The notes under the pieces: generated by a model
What the model saw: the letters and a program-made list of their open reading frames with translations, nothing else
Told to the model about the DNA's origin: nothing
Database searches by the model: none
Source of the DNA: Seonamhaeicola maritimus
GTDB taxonomy: Bacteria > Bacteroidota > Bacteroidia > Flavobacteriales > Flavobacteriaceae
DNA: 64,000 nucleotides
NCBI RefSeq assembly: GCF_008056315.1
Contig: NZ_VRKQ01000010.1
Coordinates: 744,001 to 808,000, forward strand
Direction of reading: 5' to 3'
In this document: piece by piece, positions 15,948 through 24,554 of the stretch
Numbering within the stretch: position 1 is the stretch's first letter
How the letters are laid out: each line of letters opens with the position of its first letter
Made by a program: the position numbers and the translations under genes

Positions 15948-18900
15948 CTGTTTTCTTGAAATACTCTTGAACCTTTTTTCTGTAAATTTGGCGCAAAGGT
16001 AGTGCTTGTTTATCTAAAATTTCAATAGTATTAAAATATTGTTTTGCAGTTGGAATTTGATTAGAATCATTTTTGTTAAACTGCTTTTTATTGGTTTCAG
16101 ATTCTCGTTTATCGTCTTCCCCTTGTTCAAAAGTTGCATTTTCCAATTTTAACAACTGATGCTTAAGATCCATCATTTTTTGAAGGGTTTGATTCGTAAA
16201 TCCCTTATTCAATAAGTCTAATTCTATATCCACCATTTTCTTAACCAACTTATCACCGCTACCACCTAGACCTTCCTTTGCAATCTTATCCTTTAAGGCT
16301 TCGCGAAGCTGCTGTTGCTGTTGATATATTTCAAACAGCATCCCTTTTAGTTCTTCATTACTTCCTTCACCTTCTCCATTAGTTTCCTTACCATCCTTAC
16401 CCTTCTTTTCACCTTCCTTTCCATCTTCACCCTCCTTTGTTTCTCCTTTGTCTTGAGGCTTGCCGTCTTTGGACTTTTTCATGCCCTCTTGCAACATTTT
16501 TTGAAGCTCCTCCTGACTCATAATAATATCTGGTAATTGCATATCTCCCTTTCCCTTTCCGGGAGACATACTCATACTCTCCTGCATATTGTCCAAAACA
16601 TCACTCAAAAAATCTGCCAAATTATTAGCAGCAGTAATGGCGAATTGCTGATTTGAAATACCTTGATAAAGTTGATTTTCAGCCAACAAACTAATAGCCT
16701 TATCAACATTAAAATATACCTCAGTGATTTCTTTGTTTACAGTTTCAGATAATTTAGGTTGTCTTAATGACAAAGCAAACAAGCTATCATCTATATGTTC
16801 AAAATGCTCTTTTAAGGTATGTTGTTTTCTAAGATAATTAGCAAATTTACTATGGTTAACATCTAACCTTTTGAACTCATCCATCAGACTTTCTTGGTCA
16901 AATGAAAATAACACGAGGTTATCTAAAATTTGACGAAGCATTTCCATATCCTCTTGCATTTGCTCACCTCCTGACGCGCTCATAGAGCTCTGCATACTCT
17001 TACTCATTTGTTTCATTTTTTGAGCGGCTTTCTTCTGACTTTTTTGAGCATTTTTATTGTCTTGATTATTTTGATTTTGATTTTCCTCGTTATTCTTTTC
17101 TAACTCCTCTGAAGCTTTTTGTTGTTCCTTTTTAATTTCATTTTCTTCCAACTTATCCTGAGGAATGTCAATTGGTTTTTTTAATTTGTCACTATCCTTT
17201 TTTAAGTCTTCAAGTTGTTTAGTAAATTCTTCAAATTCCTTATTTAATTCTTCTTGACTTTCTTTAGTGTTATTTTCTTCACTTTCGCTAGATAACTTTT
17301 CTTGTTCATTTGATAACTTATCTAAATCATCCGCCAATTTCTCAAGCTTCTTTTCAACATAAAAGCGTTTAGTTAATTCTAGTAACTGCTCTAAACTTCT
17401 TTTTTTATTTTTATTTTGTTTGGCAAGCTCTTCTAACTTTTTTACAAGCTCTTCTTTGTTAATTTTATCTTGAATTTTTTCAAGTTCTTTAAGTAGTTTC
17501 TCGTCTTTCTCTAACTGCTCTTCGTTTTCATCTAAACGTTCTTTTAAACTCTCTTTGAATGGGTCTTCTACATTGTCATTTTTAAATTCCTTTAAATTAT
17601 CATTTAACTTCTTGTTGAAGTTCTTCATCATTTCGTCTTGTTGTTTCTGACGTTTTAAAAAAGATTCAAGCTTCTTTTTATCATTAAAATTTAATGTGGA
17701 TTTTTCTTTTTGTGTTTTGGTTATTTCTTCAAGTTTTTTCTCTTGCTCTTCAAATTTATTCAAAGACTTATTAAGGTCTTCAATTGTTTTGCTTTGATCA
17801 TTTAATTGCTTCTGAACCTCTTCTTTCTGTGTTCGTTTTCTGTAAGTATAGATATCGCTTTTTACACTTTTATAGTTATTAACTACGTCATTATCAAATA
17901 CTTGAAAATATAAACCGTATGGAACCCCCTCTTCTATTTCCAAATTATTAGGAAATGCGCTTATAAATTCTGCTATATTTGAATTAGAAACAGGAATCCT
18001 CTCATACTGTTTATTATCCTCATTATCAGAAGGGTAATAAACCAATTGTAATTTAGTGAAACCATAATCGTCATTTGCTTGCCCTAGGAAATACAATGTT
18101 TGTAAATCAAGACTATCAACCTGCATTTTAATATTCAACTCAGGATACTGATCTTTAATAACGTCTATTCTAAATGCTAAATTCTCGTAATTCGAAAGGT
18201 TTTTGTTATTGGTGCTTAAACTGTAGTCCAAATTATTAAAAACACGTTTAGAAGCTTCAAAAAGACCTAAGTCTTCAGCGTTAAACCTAATAGTATCATC
18301 CGTAAAAAGATTTACATAATCTGTTGACTTAGTTTCAAGTTTCCAGGTGATTTGTGTTCCTTCAGGCACCAAGGCATTACCAGTACTTCTTACAACCTCA
18401 TCTTTCTTTTTAGTGTGGTTAGGGTAATCTAAAAGCATTTCAAAACTCAATAAAGAAGGCGCTTCAATAATACCTAAAGTATAGGTTTTTGAAGATACAC
18501 TATTGGCTGTTAATTGAAAATTAATTTGGCTTTTTGGTTGCCGGAAAATATACACAAACTCACCTAGACCAGTTTGGTGCAGAAAATACGTTTCATTGTC
18601 ATATTCTATTTGAACACTTTCTGGTATAATTTCACCAGTGGCTTTCACCAATAATTTGAAGTCTTTGTGCTCTATAGTTTGTAAACTTTCATTAACCACA
18701 AAAAACTGAAATGGCGCAGGAGGCTCATAAGCTGTTTTGTAATGAACAATACGATCGTAACTTTTACTAAACCAATTCAGATTATCAGTTACAAGAGTGA
18801 TTAAAAGAATTATAACAGGAATAGCAGCATACTTTAAATACTTAATATTTTGCTTAAGATTGATAGCGAGTTTAAAAGGAATTGGTTTTAATTCTATAGA

Positions 18901-19293
18901 TTTTTGTTCAATGCTAGCTAGAAGTAACTCTGATTGCTGTACATTTTGATTCAACTGAAGGACATTCAATAACTTGTCATTTACCTCAGGAAAATGATTC
19001 CCTATAATCTTGGAAGCCTCTTCATAATTAATACCATCTTTTATCCTTAATAATTTAGCCAATGGCAGCACAATAAACTTCACTAAAAGTGCCAATTCTA
19101 CAGCAATAAACAGCCAGAACAAAATGGTTCTTGCCCCTGTACCTAGCCACAAGACATATTCCACAAAAAGTGTAAACAAAAAATACAGCAAACCAATAGC
19201 AAAAAACAAAATAGCTCCTTTAAGTAGCTCATTAGTGTAATAGCGCTTAATAAAAGCTTCAAGCTTATTTCTTATGGCCTCAAAATTTTGCAT
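15940..19293 (-). CDS. DUF4175-family membrane protein with very long charged coiled coil
   Basis: 1117 residues. Two membrane spans lie near residues 25-75 (GAILFFAIGLLYFLFTLFVE; TILFWLFIAVELALLVKFIV) and a third near 158-175 (YAAIPVIILLITLVT). A large beta-rich, probably periplasmic region follows to about 480. Then comes a Lys/Glu/Gln/Asn-rich coiled coil from about 495 to 775 (KTIEDLNKSLNKFEEQEKKL), a Met-rich patch (KMKQMSKSMQSSMSASG), a Gly/Lys/Glu-rich low-complexity linker near 945-985, and a C-terminal helical segment. The family is conserved in Bacteroidetes and of unknown function; a structural or envelope-tethering role is an inference from architecture. ybeY is coupled downstream. 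Confidence 0.85.
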   Translation of the reverse strand: MQNFEAIRNKLEAFIKRYYTNELLKGAILFFAIGLLYFLFTLFVEYVLWLGTGARTILFWLFIAVELALLVKFIVLPLAKLLRIKDGINYEEASKIIGNHFPEVNDKLLNVLQLNQNVQQSELLLASIEQKSIELKPIPFKLAINLKQNIKYLKYAAIPVIILLITLVTDNLNWFSKSYDRIVHYKTAYEPPAPFQFFVVNESLQTIEHKDFKLLVKATGEIIPESVQIEYDNETYFLHQTGLGEFVYIFRQPKSQINFQLTANSVSSKTYTLGIIEAPSLLSFEMLLDYPNHTKKKDEVVRSTGNALVPEGTQITWKLETKSTDYVNLFTDDTIRFNAEDLGLFEASKRVFNNLDYSLSTNNKNLSNYENLAFRIDVIKDQYPELNIKMQVDSLDLQTLYFLGQANDDYGFTKLQLVYYPSDNEDNKQYERIPVSNSNIAEFISAFPNNLEIEEGVPYGLYFQVFDNDVVNNYKSVKSDIYTYRKRTQKEEVQKQLNDQSKTIEDLNKSLNKFEEQEKKLEEITKTQKEKSTLNFNDKKKLESFLKRQKQQDEMMKNFNKKLNDNLKEFKNDNVEDPFKESLKERLDENEEQLEKDEKLLKELEKIQDKINKEELVKKLEELAKQNKNKKRSLEQLLELTKRFYVEKKLEKLADDLDKLSNEQEKLSSESEENNTKESQEELNKEFEEFTKQLEDLKKDSDKLKKPIDIPQDKLEENEIKKEQQKASEELEKNNEENQNQNNQDNKNAQKSQKKAAQKMKQMSKSMQSSMSASGGEQMQEDMEMLRQILDNLVLFSFDQESLMDEFKRLDVNHSKFANYLRKQHTLKEHFEHIDDSLFALSLRQPKLSETVNKEITEVYFNVDKAISLLAENQLYQGISNQQFAITAANNLADFLSDVLDNMQESMSMSPGKGKGDMQLPDIIMSQEELQKMLQEGMKKSKDGKPQDKGETKEGEDGKEGEKKGKDGKETNGEGEGSNEELKGMLFEIYQQQQQLREALKDKIAKEGLGGSGDKLVKKMVDIELDLLNKGFTNQTLQKMMDLKHQLLKLENATFEQGEDDKRESETNKKQFNKNDSNQIPTAKQYFNTIEILDKQALPLRQIYRKKVQEYFKKTDD

Positions 19294-19346
19294 AATACTA
19301 AACTACAATTTTATTTAGTACACCCTTTATAATAATGTGTTAATTG

Positions 19347-19354
19347 TATCTTTG
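19347..19354 (+). promoter_or_regulatory. Minus-7 box of gltX promoter
   Basis: TATCTTTG lies 18 bp before the ATG at 19373. It overlaps the 12 codons that a longer GTG-start reading (19337) would add, which argues for the ATG start. Confidence 0.6.
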
Positions 19355-19372
19355 CCCTCAAATATAAAAAAC

Positions 19373-20908
19373 ATGACTAAAAACGTTCGAGTGCGCTTTG
19401 CACCAAGTCCAACGGGTCCATTACATATTGGAGGTGTTCGTACCGCATTATTCAATTATTTGTTTGCCAAAAAACATGGTGGTGATTTTGTGTTACGTAT
19501 TGAAGATACAGACCAAACACGTTATGTAGAAGGAGCTGAACAATATATAATTGATTCATTAAATTGGTGCGGAATCCCTTTTGATGAAGGACCTAAAAAG
19601 AACGAGAAATTTGGTCCTTACAGACAAAGTGAACGCAAAGATTTATATAAACAATATGCAGAACAACTTATTGAAAGTGGAAATGCATATTATGCTTTCG
19701 ATACATCTGAACAATTAGATTTTCATAGAAAAGATCATGAAGCCAAGGGAAAAACCTTTATCTATAATTGGCACAACAGAGAAAAAGGAAGATTGGTAAA
19801 CTCCTTAGTTTTAACCCAAGATGAAACACAAGCTAAAATTGATACTGGAGAAGATTACGTTATTCGTTTTAAAATGCTTGATCTTAAAACCGAAAATGAA
19901 GATGCTGTTGTCTTATGTGAAGATAAAATTCGTGGAGCAGGGATATTTAGGAAAAATATTTTAGATGATAAGATAATATTTAAAAGTGACGGCATGCCAA
20001 CTTACCATCTAGCTAATATTGTTGATGACCATTTAATGAAAATTACTCATGTTATTCGTGGTGAAGAGTGGTTTCCATCACTTCCACTCCATTTTGAATT
20101 ATATAAAGCATTAGGATGGGAAGCACCAGAATTTGCTCATTTACCATTGATTTTGAAACCTACCGGAAAAGGGAAATTAAGTAAACGTGATGGCGACAAA
20201 TTGGGCTTTCCTGTTTTCCCATTACAATGGGAAGACCCAAAAACTCATGATATTTCTAGAGGTTATAAAGAAGATGGCTATTTCTCAGAATCGGTCGTGA
20301 ACTTTTTAGCCTTTTTAGGCTGGAACCCAGGAACTGAGCAAGAAATTTTTAGTTTAGACGAACTTATTGAAGGATTCGATTTAAATCGAGTAAACAAAGC
20401 AGGCGCAAGGTTTGATCCTGATAAAATAAAATGGTTCAATCACCATTACATGCAAAAGCAATCCAATATAGAAATAGCTAAAGCCTTTAAGGAACAATAT
20501 GATGCCTTAAATGATATTGATGTTAATTATATTGAATTAGTAGTTGGCTTGGTAAAAGAGCGTGCAACATTTATATCTGATCTTTGGGATTTGAGTTATT
20601 ACTTTTTTAAAGCACCAAAAAGTTATGACGAAAAAGCATCTAAAAAAGCGCTAAAAGAAGGCACAAAAGAAATTCTAAACACACTAAAAGATATAATAAG
20701 TAATATTGATGATTTTACTACAGAAACGCTTCAAACAGAAATAAAAGGCTGGATAACCTCAAACGAAATTGGGTTTGGGAAAGTGATGATGCCGTTGCGT
20801 TTAGCACTGGTTGGAGCTTTACAGGGACCTGATGTGTTTGATATTATGTTTATGATTGGAAAACCTGAAACGGTTAAGCGAATTAATGCTGTAATTGACA
20901 TACTATAA
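19373..20908 (+). CDS. gltX: Glutamate--tRNA ligase
   Basis: Charges tRNA-Glu; cytosolic class I synthetase. From ATG 19373 the protein is 511 residues and begins MTKNVRVRFAPSPTGPLHIG, the family N-terminus; the longer GTG start at 19337 would lie within the promoter and is rejected. The HIGH motif is PLHIGG, and the KMSKS loop is GKLSKRDGDKLGF. The insertion after KMSKS (LGFPVFPLQWEDP) is typical of Bacteroidetes enzymes. A helical anticodon-binding domain follows. The SGNH lipoprotein gene starts 16 bp after the stop and is probably read from the same promoter. Confidence 0.97.
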   Translation: MTKNVRVRFAPSPTGPLHIGGVRTALFNYLFAKKHGGDFVLRIEDTDQTRYVEGAEQYIIDSLNWCGIPFDEGPKKNEKFGPYRQSERKDLYKQYAEQLIESGNAYYAFDTSEQLDFHRKDHEAKGKTFIYNWHNREKGRLVNSLVLTQDETQAKIDTGEDYVIRFKMLDLKTENEDAVVLCEDKIRGAGIFRKNILDDKIIFKSDGMPTYHLANIVDDHLMKITHVIRGEEWFPSLPLHFELYKALGWEAPEFAHLPLILKPTGKGKLSKRDGDKLGFPVFPLQWEDPKTHDISRGYKEDGYFSESVVNFLAFLGWNPGTEQEIFSLDELIEGFDLNRVNKAGARFDPDKIKWFNHHYMQKQSNIEIAKAFKEQYDALNDIDVNYIELVVGLVKERATFISDLWDLSYYFFKAPKSYDEKASKKALKEGTKEILNTLKDIISNIDDFTTETLQTEIKGWITSNEIGFGKVMMPLRLALVGALQGPDVFDIMFMIGKPETVKRINAVIDIL

Positions 20909-20924
20909 ATCAAAACCTTTTACT

Positions 20925-21878
20925 ATGAAGCGATTATTATTACTCCTTTTCATAACAGTATTTATTGGATGTACTAAATCTGAAACGAGAGAACTTCCGC
21001 TTCATAATAAAAAGGTATTAATCCTTGGAAACAGTATCACGCAAAATGGCAGATATGTAGATTTTATTGAATATTATTTGCGCAAAAACTACCCTGAAGA
21101 ATCCTTAAATATCATAAGTGTAGGTTTATCCAGTGAAACCGCTTCAGGCGATTCTGAATCAGACCATCCTTTTCCTAGACCTTGGATTCATAACCGTTTA
21201 GACAATGCGCTAAGCTTTACCAAACCAGATTTAGTGATAGCTTGTTACGGTATGAACGACGGTATTTATTCCAATCTAAACGATACAAGATTCAACAATT
21301 ACAAAAAAGGAATCAATAAACTCAAAGACAAAGTTGAAGGACAAGGTGCCAATATAATATTCCTTACTCCTACTATTTTTGATGCAGAACAAAAAAAAGA
21401 ATTCTTGTTAACTGATAGCGATTCGTACTCGTATAAAACGCCATATGCACACTACAACAAAGAGGTTCTTAAAACTTATGCTAATTGGCTTTTAGAATCT
21501 CAAGATGTTCCTGTAGTAGATTTACACAGTTATTTAACAGATATTCAAACCAACTACAAAAAAGCAGACTCTACGTTTACTTTAATCCCAGATGCGGTTC
21601 ACCCAAATAATATGGGTCATTTTTACATGGCGAAAAAAATATTGAATGATTTATATCCTGCAATTAAAATTGCAAATGTCTCTATTGAGTTTGAACAATT
21701 AAAAGATGATCCGTTGTTCTCTATGGTCTCAAAACGTAGATATGTTAGATCTGAAGGTTGGCGAGAATACATTGGTTATGAAAGAGGGGAAACAATAAAA
21801 ACCAACGATATTACCCCAACTATTAATCAAGTTAAAGCTTTGGATAAGCAAATTAGTCTAATTTTAGAAAATAATTAG
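20925..21878 (+). CDS. SGNH/GDSL-family hydrolase lipoprotein
   Basis: From ATG 20925 the protein is 317 residues and starts MKRLLLLLFITVFIGC, a clean lipoprotein signal; a TTG start 30 bp upstream would add residues that spoil it and overlap gltX. SGNH blocks are all visible: ILGNSIT (nucleophile Ser, block I), VGLSSETASG (block II Gly), CYGMNDG (block III Asn) and DAVHPNNMGH (block V Asp/His). This is an esterase-type fold acting outside the cytoplasm; the substrate (acetylated glycan or lipid ester) is not evident. The last 70 residues (SEGWREYIGYERGE) are an extra tail. It is cotranscribed with gltX and ends 4 bp from a convergent gene. Confidence 0.87.
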   Translation: MKRLLLLLFITVFIGCTKSETRELPLHNKKVLILGNSITQNGRYVDFIEYYLRKNYPEESLNIISVGLSSETASGDSESDHPFPRPWIHNRLDNALSFTKPDLVIACYGMNDGIYSNLNDTRFNNYKKGINKLKDKVEGQGANIIFLTPTIFDAEQKKEFLLTDSDSYSYKTPYAHYNKEVLKTYANWLLESQDVPVVDLHSYLTDIQTNYKKADSTFTLIPDAVHPNNMGHFYMAKKILNDLYPAIKIANVSIEFEQLKDDPLFSMVSKRRYVRSEGWREYIGYERGETIKTNDITPTINQVKALDKQISLILENN

Positions 21879-21882
21879 TGAA

Positions 21883-22566
21883 TTAAAACGAAATCATGGC
21901 TCCAAAAACCAACATGTTTTGATTTCCTTTAAAATTAGATTCGCCTCCTGAAGTATCAATATCCTGACTATTAAGCTTTTTAAAAATATTGGTAAATCCA
22001 TAAATATATTGAGCCCTAAGCTTAATGAATTTGTAGCCAACAGAAGCTCCTACCAAACCATTGAAATTAAATTGAGAAATAGGAGTAATATCATCAGCCA
22101 TAAGATTAGTATAAGTATTTATATAATAACTTTTTTGATCCTCATTTTTTAATTCTAATTTACCATTGTATTGCAACATTGGGCCCACATCAATAGTTAA
22201 ATAGCTTCCAACAACCTTTAAGTGACCCAATAAAGCCAATTGGGCAGCAAACATTTTATACTCTATAAACTCCTCTTGGCCACTAACCATATTAGGTCTT
22301 CCTGAAATTTTAAGATAATTCTCAGAAAGTTGCATACCATAACTCATGTTATACCATTTGTGGGGTAGATCTACAGTGGCCGACATTCCAAACAAAAAAC
22401 CATCACTTTGTTCCGTTGTAAAATTATCGGTATCGATATCTAATTTAGTAATTCCACCAAAAATTCCCATGCCATTTGTAATGTCATATTTTTTGGGTTG
22501 AGCATAACTTTTTGTAACAAAACCTAGTATGATAGCTACTAATAAAGTAAGTTGTATATTTTTCAT
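21883..22566 (-). CDS. Outer-membrane beta-barrel protein
   Basis: 227 residues. A signal peptide (residues 1-22, cleaved near SYAQP) is followed by alternating amphipathic strands throughout (WYNMSYGMQLSENYLKISG; FNFNGLVGASVGYKFIKLRA; QNMLVFGAMISF with the C-terminal Phe of outer-membrane barrels). This fits the small porin-like PF13568-type barrel common in Bacteroidetes. The function is unknown. It is a single-gene unit with a TATATTTG box 20 bp before its ATG and converges with the SGNH gene. Confidence 0.82.
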   Translation of the reverse strand: MKNIQLTLLVAIILGFVTKSYAQPKKYDITNGMGIFGGITKLDIDTDNFTTEQSDGFLFGMSATVDLPHKWYNMSYGMQLSENYLKISGRPNMVSGQEEFIEYKMFAAQLALLGHLKVVGSYLTIDVGPMLQYNGKLELKNEDQKSYYINTYTNLMADDITPISQFNFNGLVGASVGYKFIKLRAQYIYGFTNIFKKLNSQDIDTSGGESNFKGNQNMLVFGAMISF

Positions 22567-22585
22567 TGATTTTTAGTTATGTGGG

Positions 22586-22593
22586 CAAATATA
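22586..22593 (-). promoter_or_regulatory. Minus-7 box of the beta-barrel gene
   Basis: TATATTTG on the minus strand, 19 bp before the ATG at 22566, fits TAnnTTTG. Confidence 0.5.
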
Positions 22594-22640
22594 ACTTAAA
22601 TTAGTAACTCATTATTTTTAACCATTATTTTTAATAAACC

Positions 22641-23567
22641 ATGAACTTCTTCTTAATTCCTATTATTATTTTATCAGTTATTATATTAATTTCTGCAGTC
22701 TTTATTGTAAAACAACAAACCGCAGCTATCATTGAAACCTTTGGTCGATACAGCAATGTTAGGCAATCAGGTTTACAATTTAAAATTCCTTTAGTTCAAA
22801 GAATTGCTGGTAAACTAAGTTTAAAAATTCAACAACTCGATGTTATTATAGAAACTAAAACCTTAGATGATGTGTTTGTGCGTTTAAAAGTTTCTGTACA
22901 ATATAAAGTAATTAAAGACAAGGTTTACGATGCTTTTTATAAACTAGACTATCCCCATGATCAAATAACCTCATATGTTTTTGATGTAGTACGTGCGGAA
23001 GTGCCAAAAATGAAATTAGACGACGTATTCGTTAAAAAAGATGATATTGCTATTGCAGTTAAAGCTGAATTGAATGATGCTATGGTTGATTATGGTTATG
23101 ATATTATAAAAACACTTGTAACTGATATCGACCCTGATGCACAAGTTAAAGAAGCCATGAATAGAATTAACGCTTCTGAACGTGAAAAAATAGCAGCTCA
23201 GTTTGAAGGTGATGCTCAACGTATTTTAATTGTTGAAAAAGCAAAAGCTGAAGCAGAAAGCAAACGTTTACAAGGGCAAGGTATTGCAGATCAGCGTAGA
23301 GAAATTGCACGTGGTTTAGAAGAGTCTGTTGAAGTACTAAATAGAGTTGGAATAAACAGTCAGGAAGCTTCTGCTTTAATTGTAGTAACACAGCATTATG
23401 ACACCTTGCAGTCTTTAGGTGAAGAAACAAACAGTAACCTAATTTTATTGCCTAACGCACCACAGGCTGGAAGCAATATGCTAAACGATATGGTTGCTAG
23501 TTTTACAGCAAGCAATCAAATTGGTGAGGCTATGAAAAATCAAAGTAAGAAAAAAGACAATGAATAA
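22641..23567 (+). CDS. SPFH/band 7 (stomatin-like) membrane protein
   Basis: 308 residues. One N-terminal membrane span at about 3-23 (FLIPIIILSVIILISAVFIV) is followed by the band 7 domain (QQTAAIIETFGRYSNVRQSG, FKIPLVQRI, VSVQYKV, MKLDDVFVKKDDIA). A Glu/Ala-rich helical stretch follows (NASEREKIAAQFEGDAQRI, VEKAKAEAESKRLQGQGIAD), typical of oligomer-forming stomatins. These proteins form large ring assemblies at the membrane and often guard proteases or organise lipid domains. No NfeD-like partner is present. The last 8 bp overlap the start of the exported 174-residue gene, implying coupled expression. Confidence 0.92.
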   Translation: MNFFLIPIIILSVIILISAVFIVKQQTAAIIETFGRYSNVRQSGLQFKIPLVQRIAGKLSLKIQQLDVIIETKTLDDVFVRLKVSVQYKVIKDKVYDAFYKLDYPHDQITSYVFDVVRAEVPKMKLDDVFVKKDDIAIAVKAELNDAMVDYGYDIIKTLVTDIDPDAQVKEAMNRINASEREKIAAQFEGDAQRILIVEKAKAEAESKRLQGQGIADQRREIARGLEESVEVLNRVGINSQEASALIVVTQHYDTLQSLGEETNSNLILLPNAPQAGSNMLNDMVASFTASNQIGEAMKNQSKKKDNE

Positions 23568-24084
23568 ACTATTTAAAACCTTAGTGATCCTGCTAATGAT
23601 TAGCGGGATTTCTTATGCCCAAACTACAGAAGCATCAAAAGAAGGAGCTTTAAGAGATGCTAAAACAACCTCTGAAGCCACTCTTAAAATGGATTTTGAA
23701 ACTGTATTAAAATATACCTATCCACCTGTATTAGGTTTAATGGGAGGCAAAGAAAAGGCTATTGAACTTCTTACAACAACTTTTGACACTATGAAAGAAC
23801 AAGGATTTGTTTTTGAAAAAGCTGATGTTGTTGCAGTTTCTGATGTGGTTTTTGAGCAAGACCAATACCGTTGTTATGTTGAAGGTTATAACCAAATGAC
23901 CATGTCTGGAATGCGTATAAAGTCTAAAAGTTATTTACTAGGTATTTATAACGCTGAAAACAAAATATGGAATTTTATTGAGGCAAAACAGTTAAAGAAC
24001 CCTGCTTTAAAAGATATGGTTTTACCAGATTTTATAACTGCTTTAGAAATTCCTGACGACGAAACTACAACAGAACAATTGTAA
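23560..24084 (+). CDS. Exported 174-residue protein of unknown function
   Basis: A signal peptide spans residues 1-20 (MNKLFKTLVILLMISGISYA). The mature part alternates helices and strands (TLKMDFETVLKYTYPPVLGL, DVVAVSDVVFEQDQYRCYVE, IKSKSYLLGIYNAENKIWNF), with the size and order of an NTF2/SnoaL-like fold; this is inference. One Cys is present and no lipobox. It is translationally coupled to the SPFH gene by an 8-bp overlap and followed by a strong terminator, so the two form a complete two-gene operon. A functional link to the SPFH protein is likely but untested. Confidence 0.75.
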   Translation: MNKLFKTLVILLMISGISYAQTTEASKEGALRDAKTTSEATLKMDFETVLKYTYPPVLGLMGGKEKAIELLTTTFDTMKEQGFVFEKADVVAVSDVVFEQDQYRCYVEGYNQMTMSGMRIKSKSYLLGIYNAENKIWNFIEAKQLKNPALKDMVLPDFITALEIPDDETTTEQL

Positions 24085-24110
24085 TATAATTTCTGATAAA
24101 CCTAGAAGTA

Positions 24111-24146
24111 AATAACAAAAGCACCAAATTTGGTGCTTTTGTTATT
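24111..24146. terminator. Bidirectional terminator, 18-bp perfect arms
   Basis: AATAACAAAAGCACCAAA (24111-24128) is followed directly by its reverse complement (24129-24146), so the hairpin carries A- and T-runs on both sides and can stop transcription in both directions. It lies between the convergent 23560-24084 and 24151-24453 genes. Confidence 0.85.
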
Positions 24147-24150
24147 TTAA

Positions 24151-24453
24151 CTATTGTGTTTTTCGCCAAGGTTTATAATTTTTATACGCTGGTCCCATTA
24201 ACTTAGATCTATTTGAACCATAAGTTATTGGCATATGTTTTTTTTCAGAATTATCTCTCCAAGGCTTATAGTTTTTAGAAGCTGGACTTTTCAATTTAAT
24301 TTCGGAAGAAACATTATAAACCAAAGTAGGTAGGCTTTTGTTTAACCAAGGCTTATAGTTTTTAAATGCAGGACTCTTAAGCTCACTTTTATTCTGTGCA
24401 AAAACCCCAAAAGACACTAAAATAATAGCTAAAGTAAAAACTAGTTTTCTCAT
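24151..24453 (-). CDS. Small exported protein with three PAxKNYKPW repeats
   Basis: 100 residues. Residues 1-19 are a signal peptide (MRKLVFTLAIILVSFGVFAQ). The mature 80 residues are built of three copies of a 12-residue unit: LKSPAFKNYKPW near 25, LKSPASKNYKPWRDN near 53 and LMGPAYKNYKPWRK near 85, separated by linkers of about 15-20 residues. It is strongly basic and aromatic, with no Cys. I do not recognise a characterised family. It is a single-gene unit with a TAAATTTG box and a purine-rich AGAGGAAG before the ATG, and shares a bidirectional terminator with the SPFH operon. Confidence 0.75.
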   Translation of the reverse strand: MRKLVFTLAIILVSFGVFAQNKSELKSPAFKNYKPWLNKSLPTLVYNVSSEIKLKSPASKNYKPWRDNSEKKHMPITYGSNRSKLMGPAYKNYKPWRKTQ

Positions 24454-24476
24454 ACTTCCTCTTTTTAAAATTTACA

Positions 24477-24484
24477 CAAATTTA
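24477..24484 (-). promoter_or_regulatory. Minus-7 box of the KNYKPW-repeat gene
   Basis: TAAATTTG on the minus strand, 23 bp before the ATG at 24453, fits TAnnTTTG. Confidence 0.5.
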
Positions 24485-24530
24485 CATAAGGAAAGAGGTA
24501 ATTAGACTTATATGAAATCACCTAATTATT

Positions 24531-24548
24531 ATCCGTATAAATACGGAT
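24531..24548 (-). terminator. Hairpin after the response regulator gene
   Basis: ATCCGTAT-AA-ATACGGAT, an 8-bp perfect stem, sits 6 bp after the stop codon of the response regulator on the minus strand. The following AATAATTAGG is only weakly T-rich, so termination is plausible but not certain. Confidence 0.5.
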
Positions 24549-24554
24549 GCTTAA

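Noticed and set aside
19337-19372. Longer gltX start at GTG 19337
   Set aside because: It overlaps the TATCTTTG promoter box and adds 12 residues before the conserved MTKNVRVRF start.
20895-20924. Longer start (TTG) for the SGNH lipoprotein
   Set aside because: It would overlap gltX and place ten residues in front of a clean lipoprotein signal.
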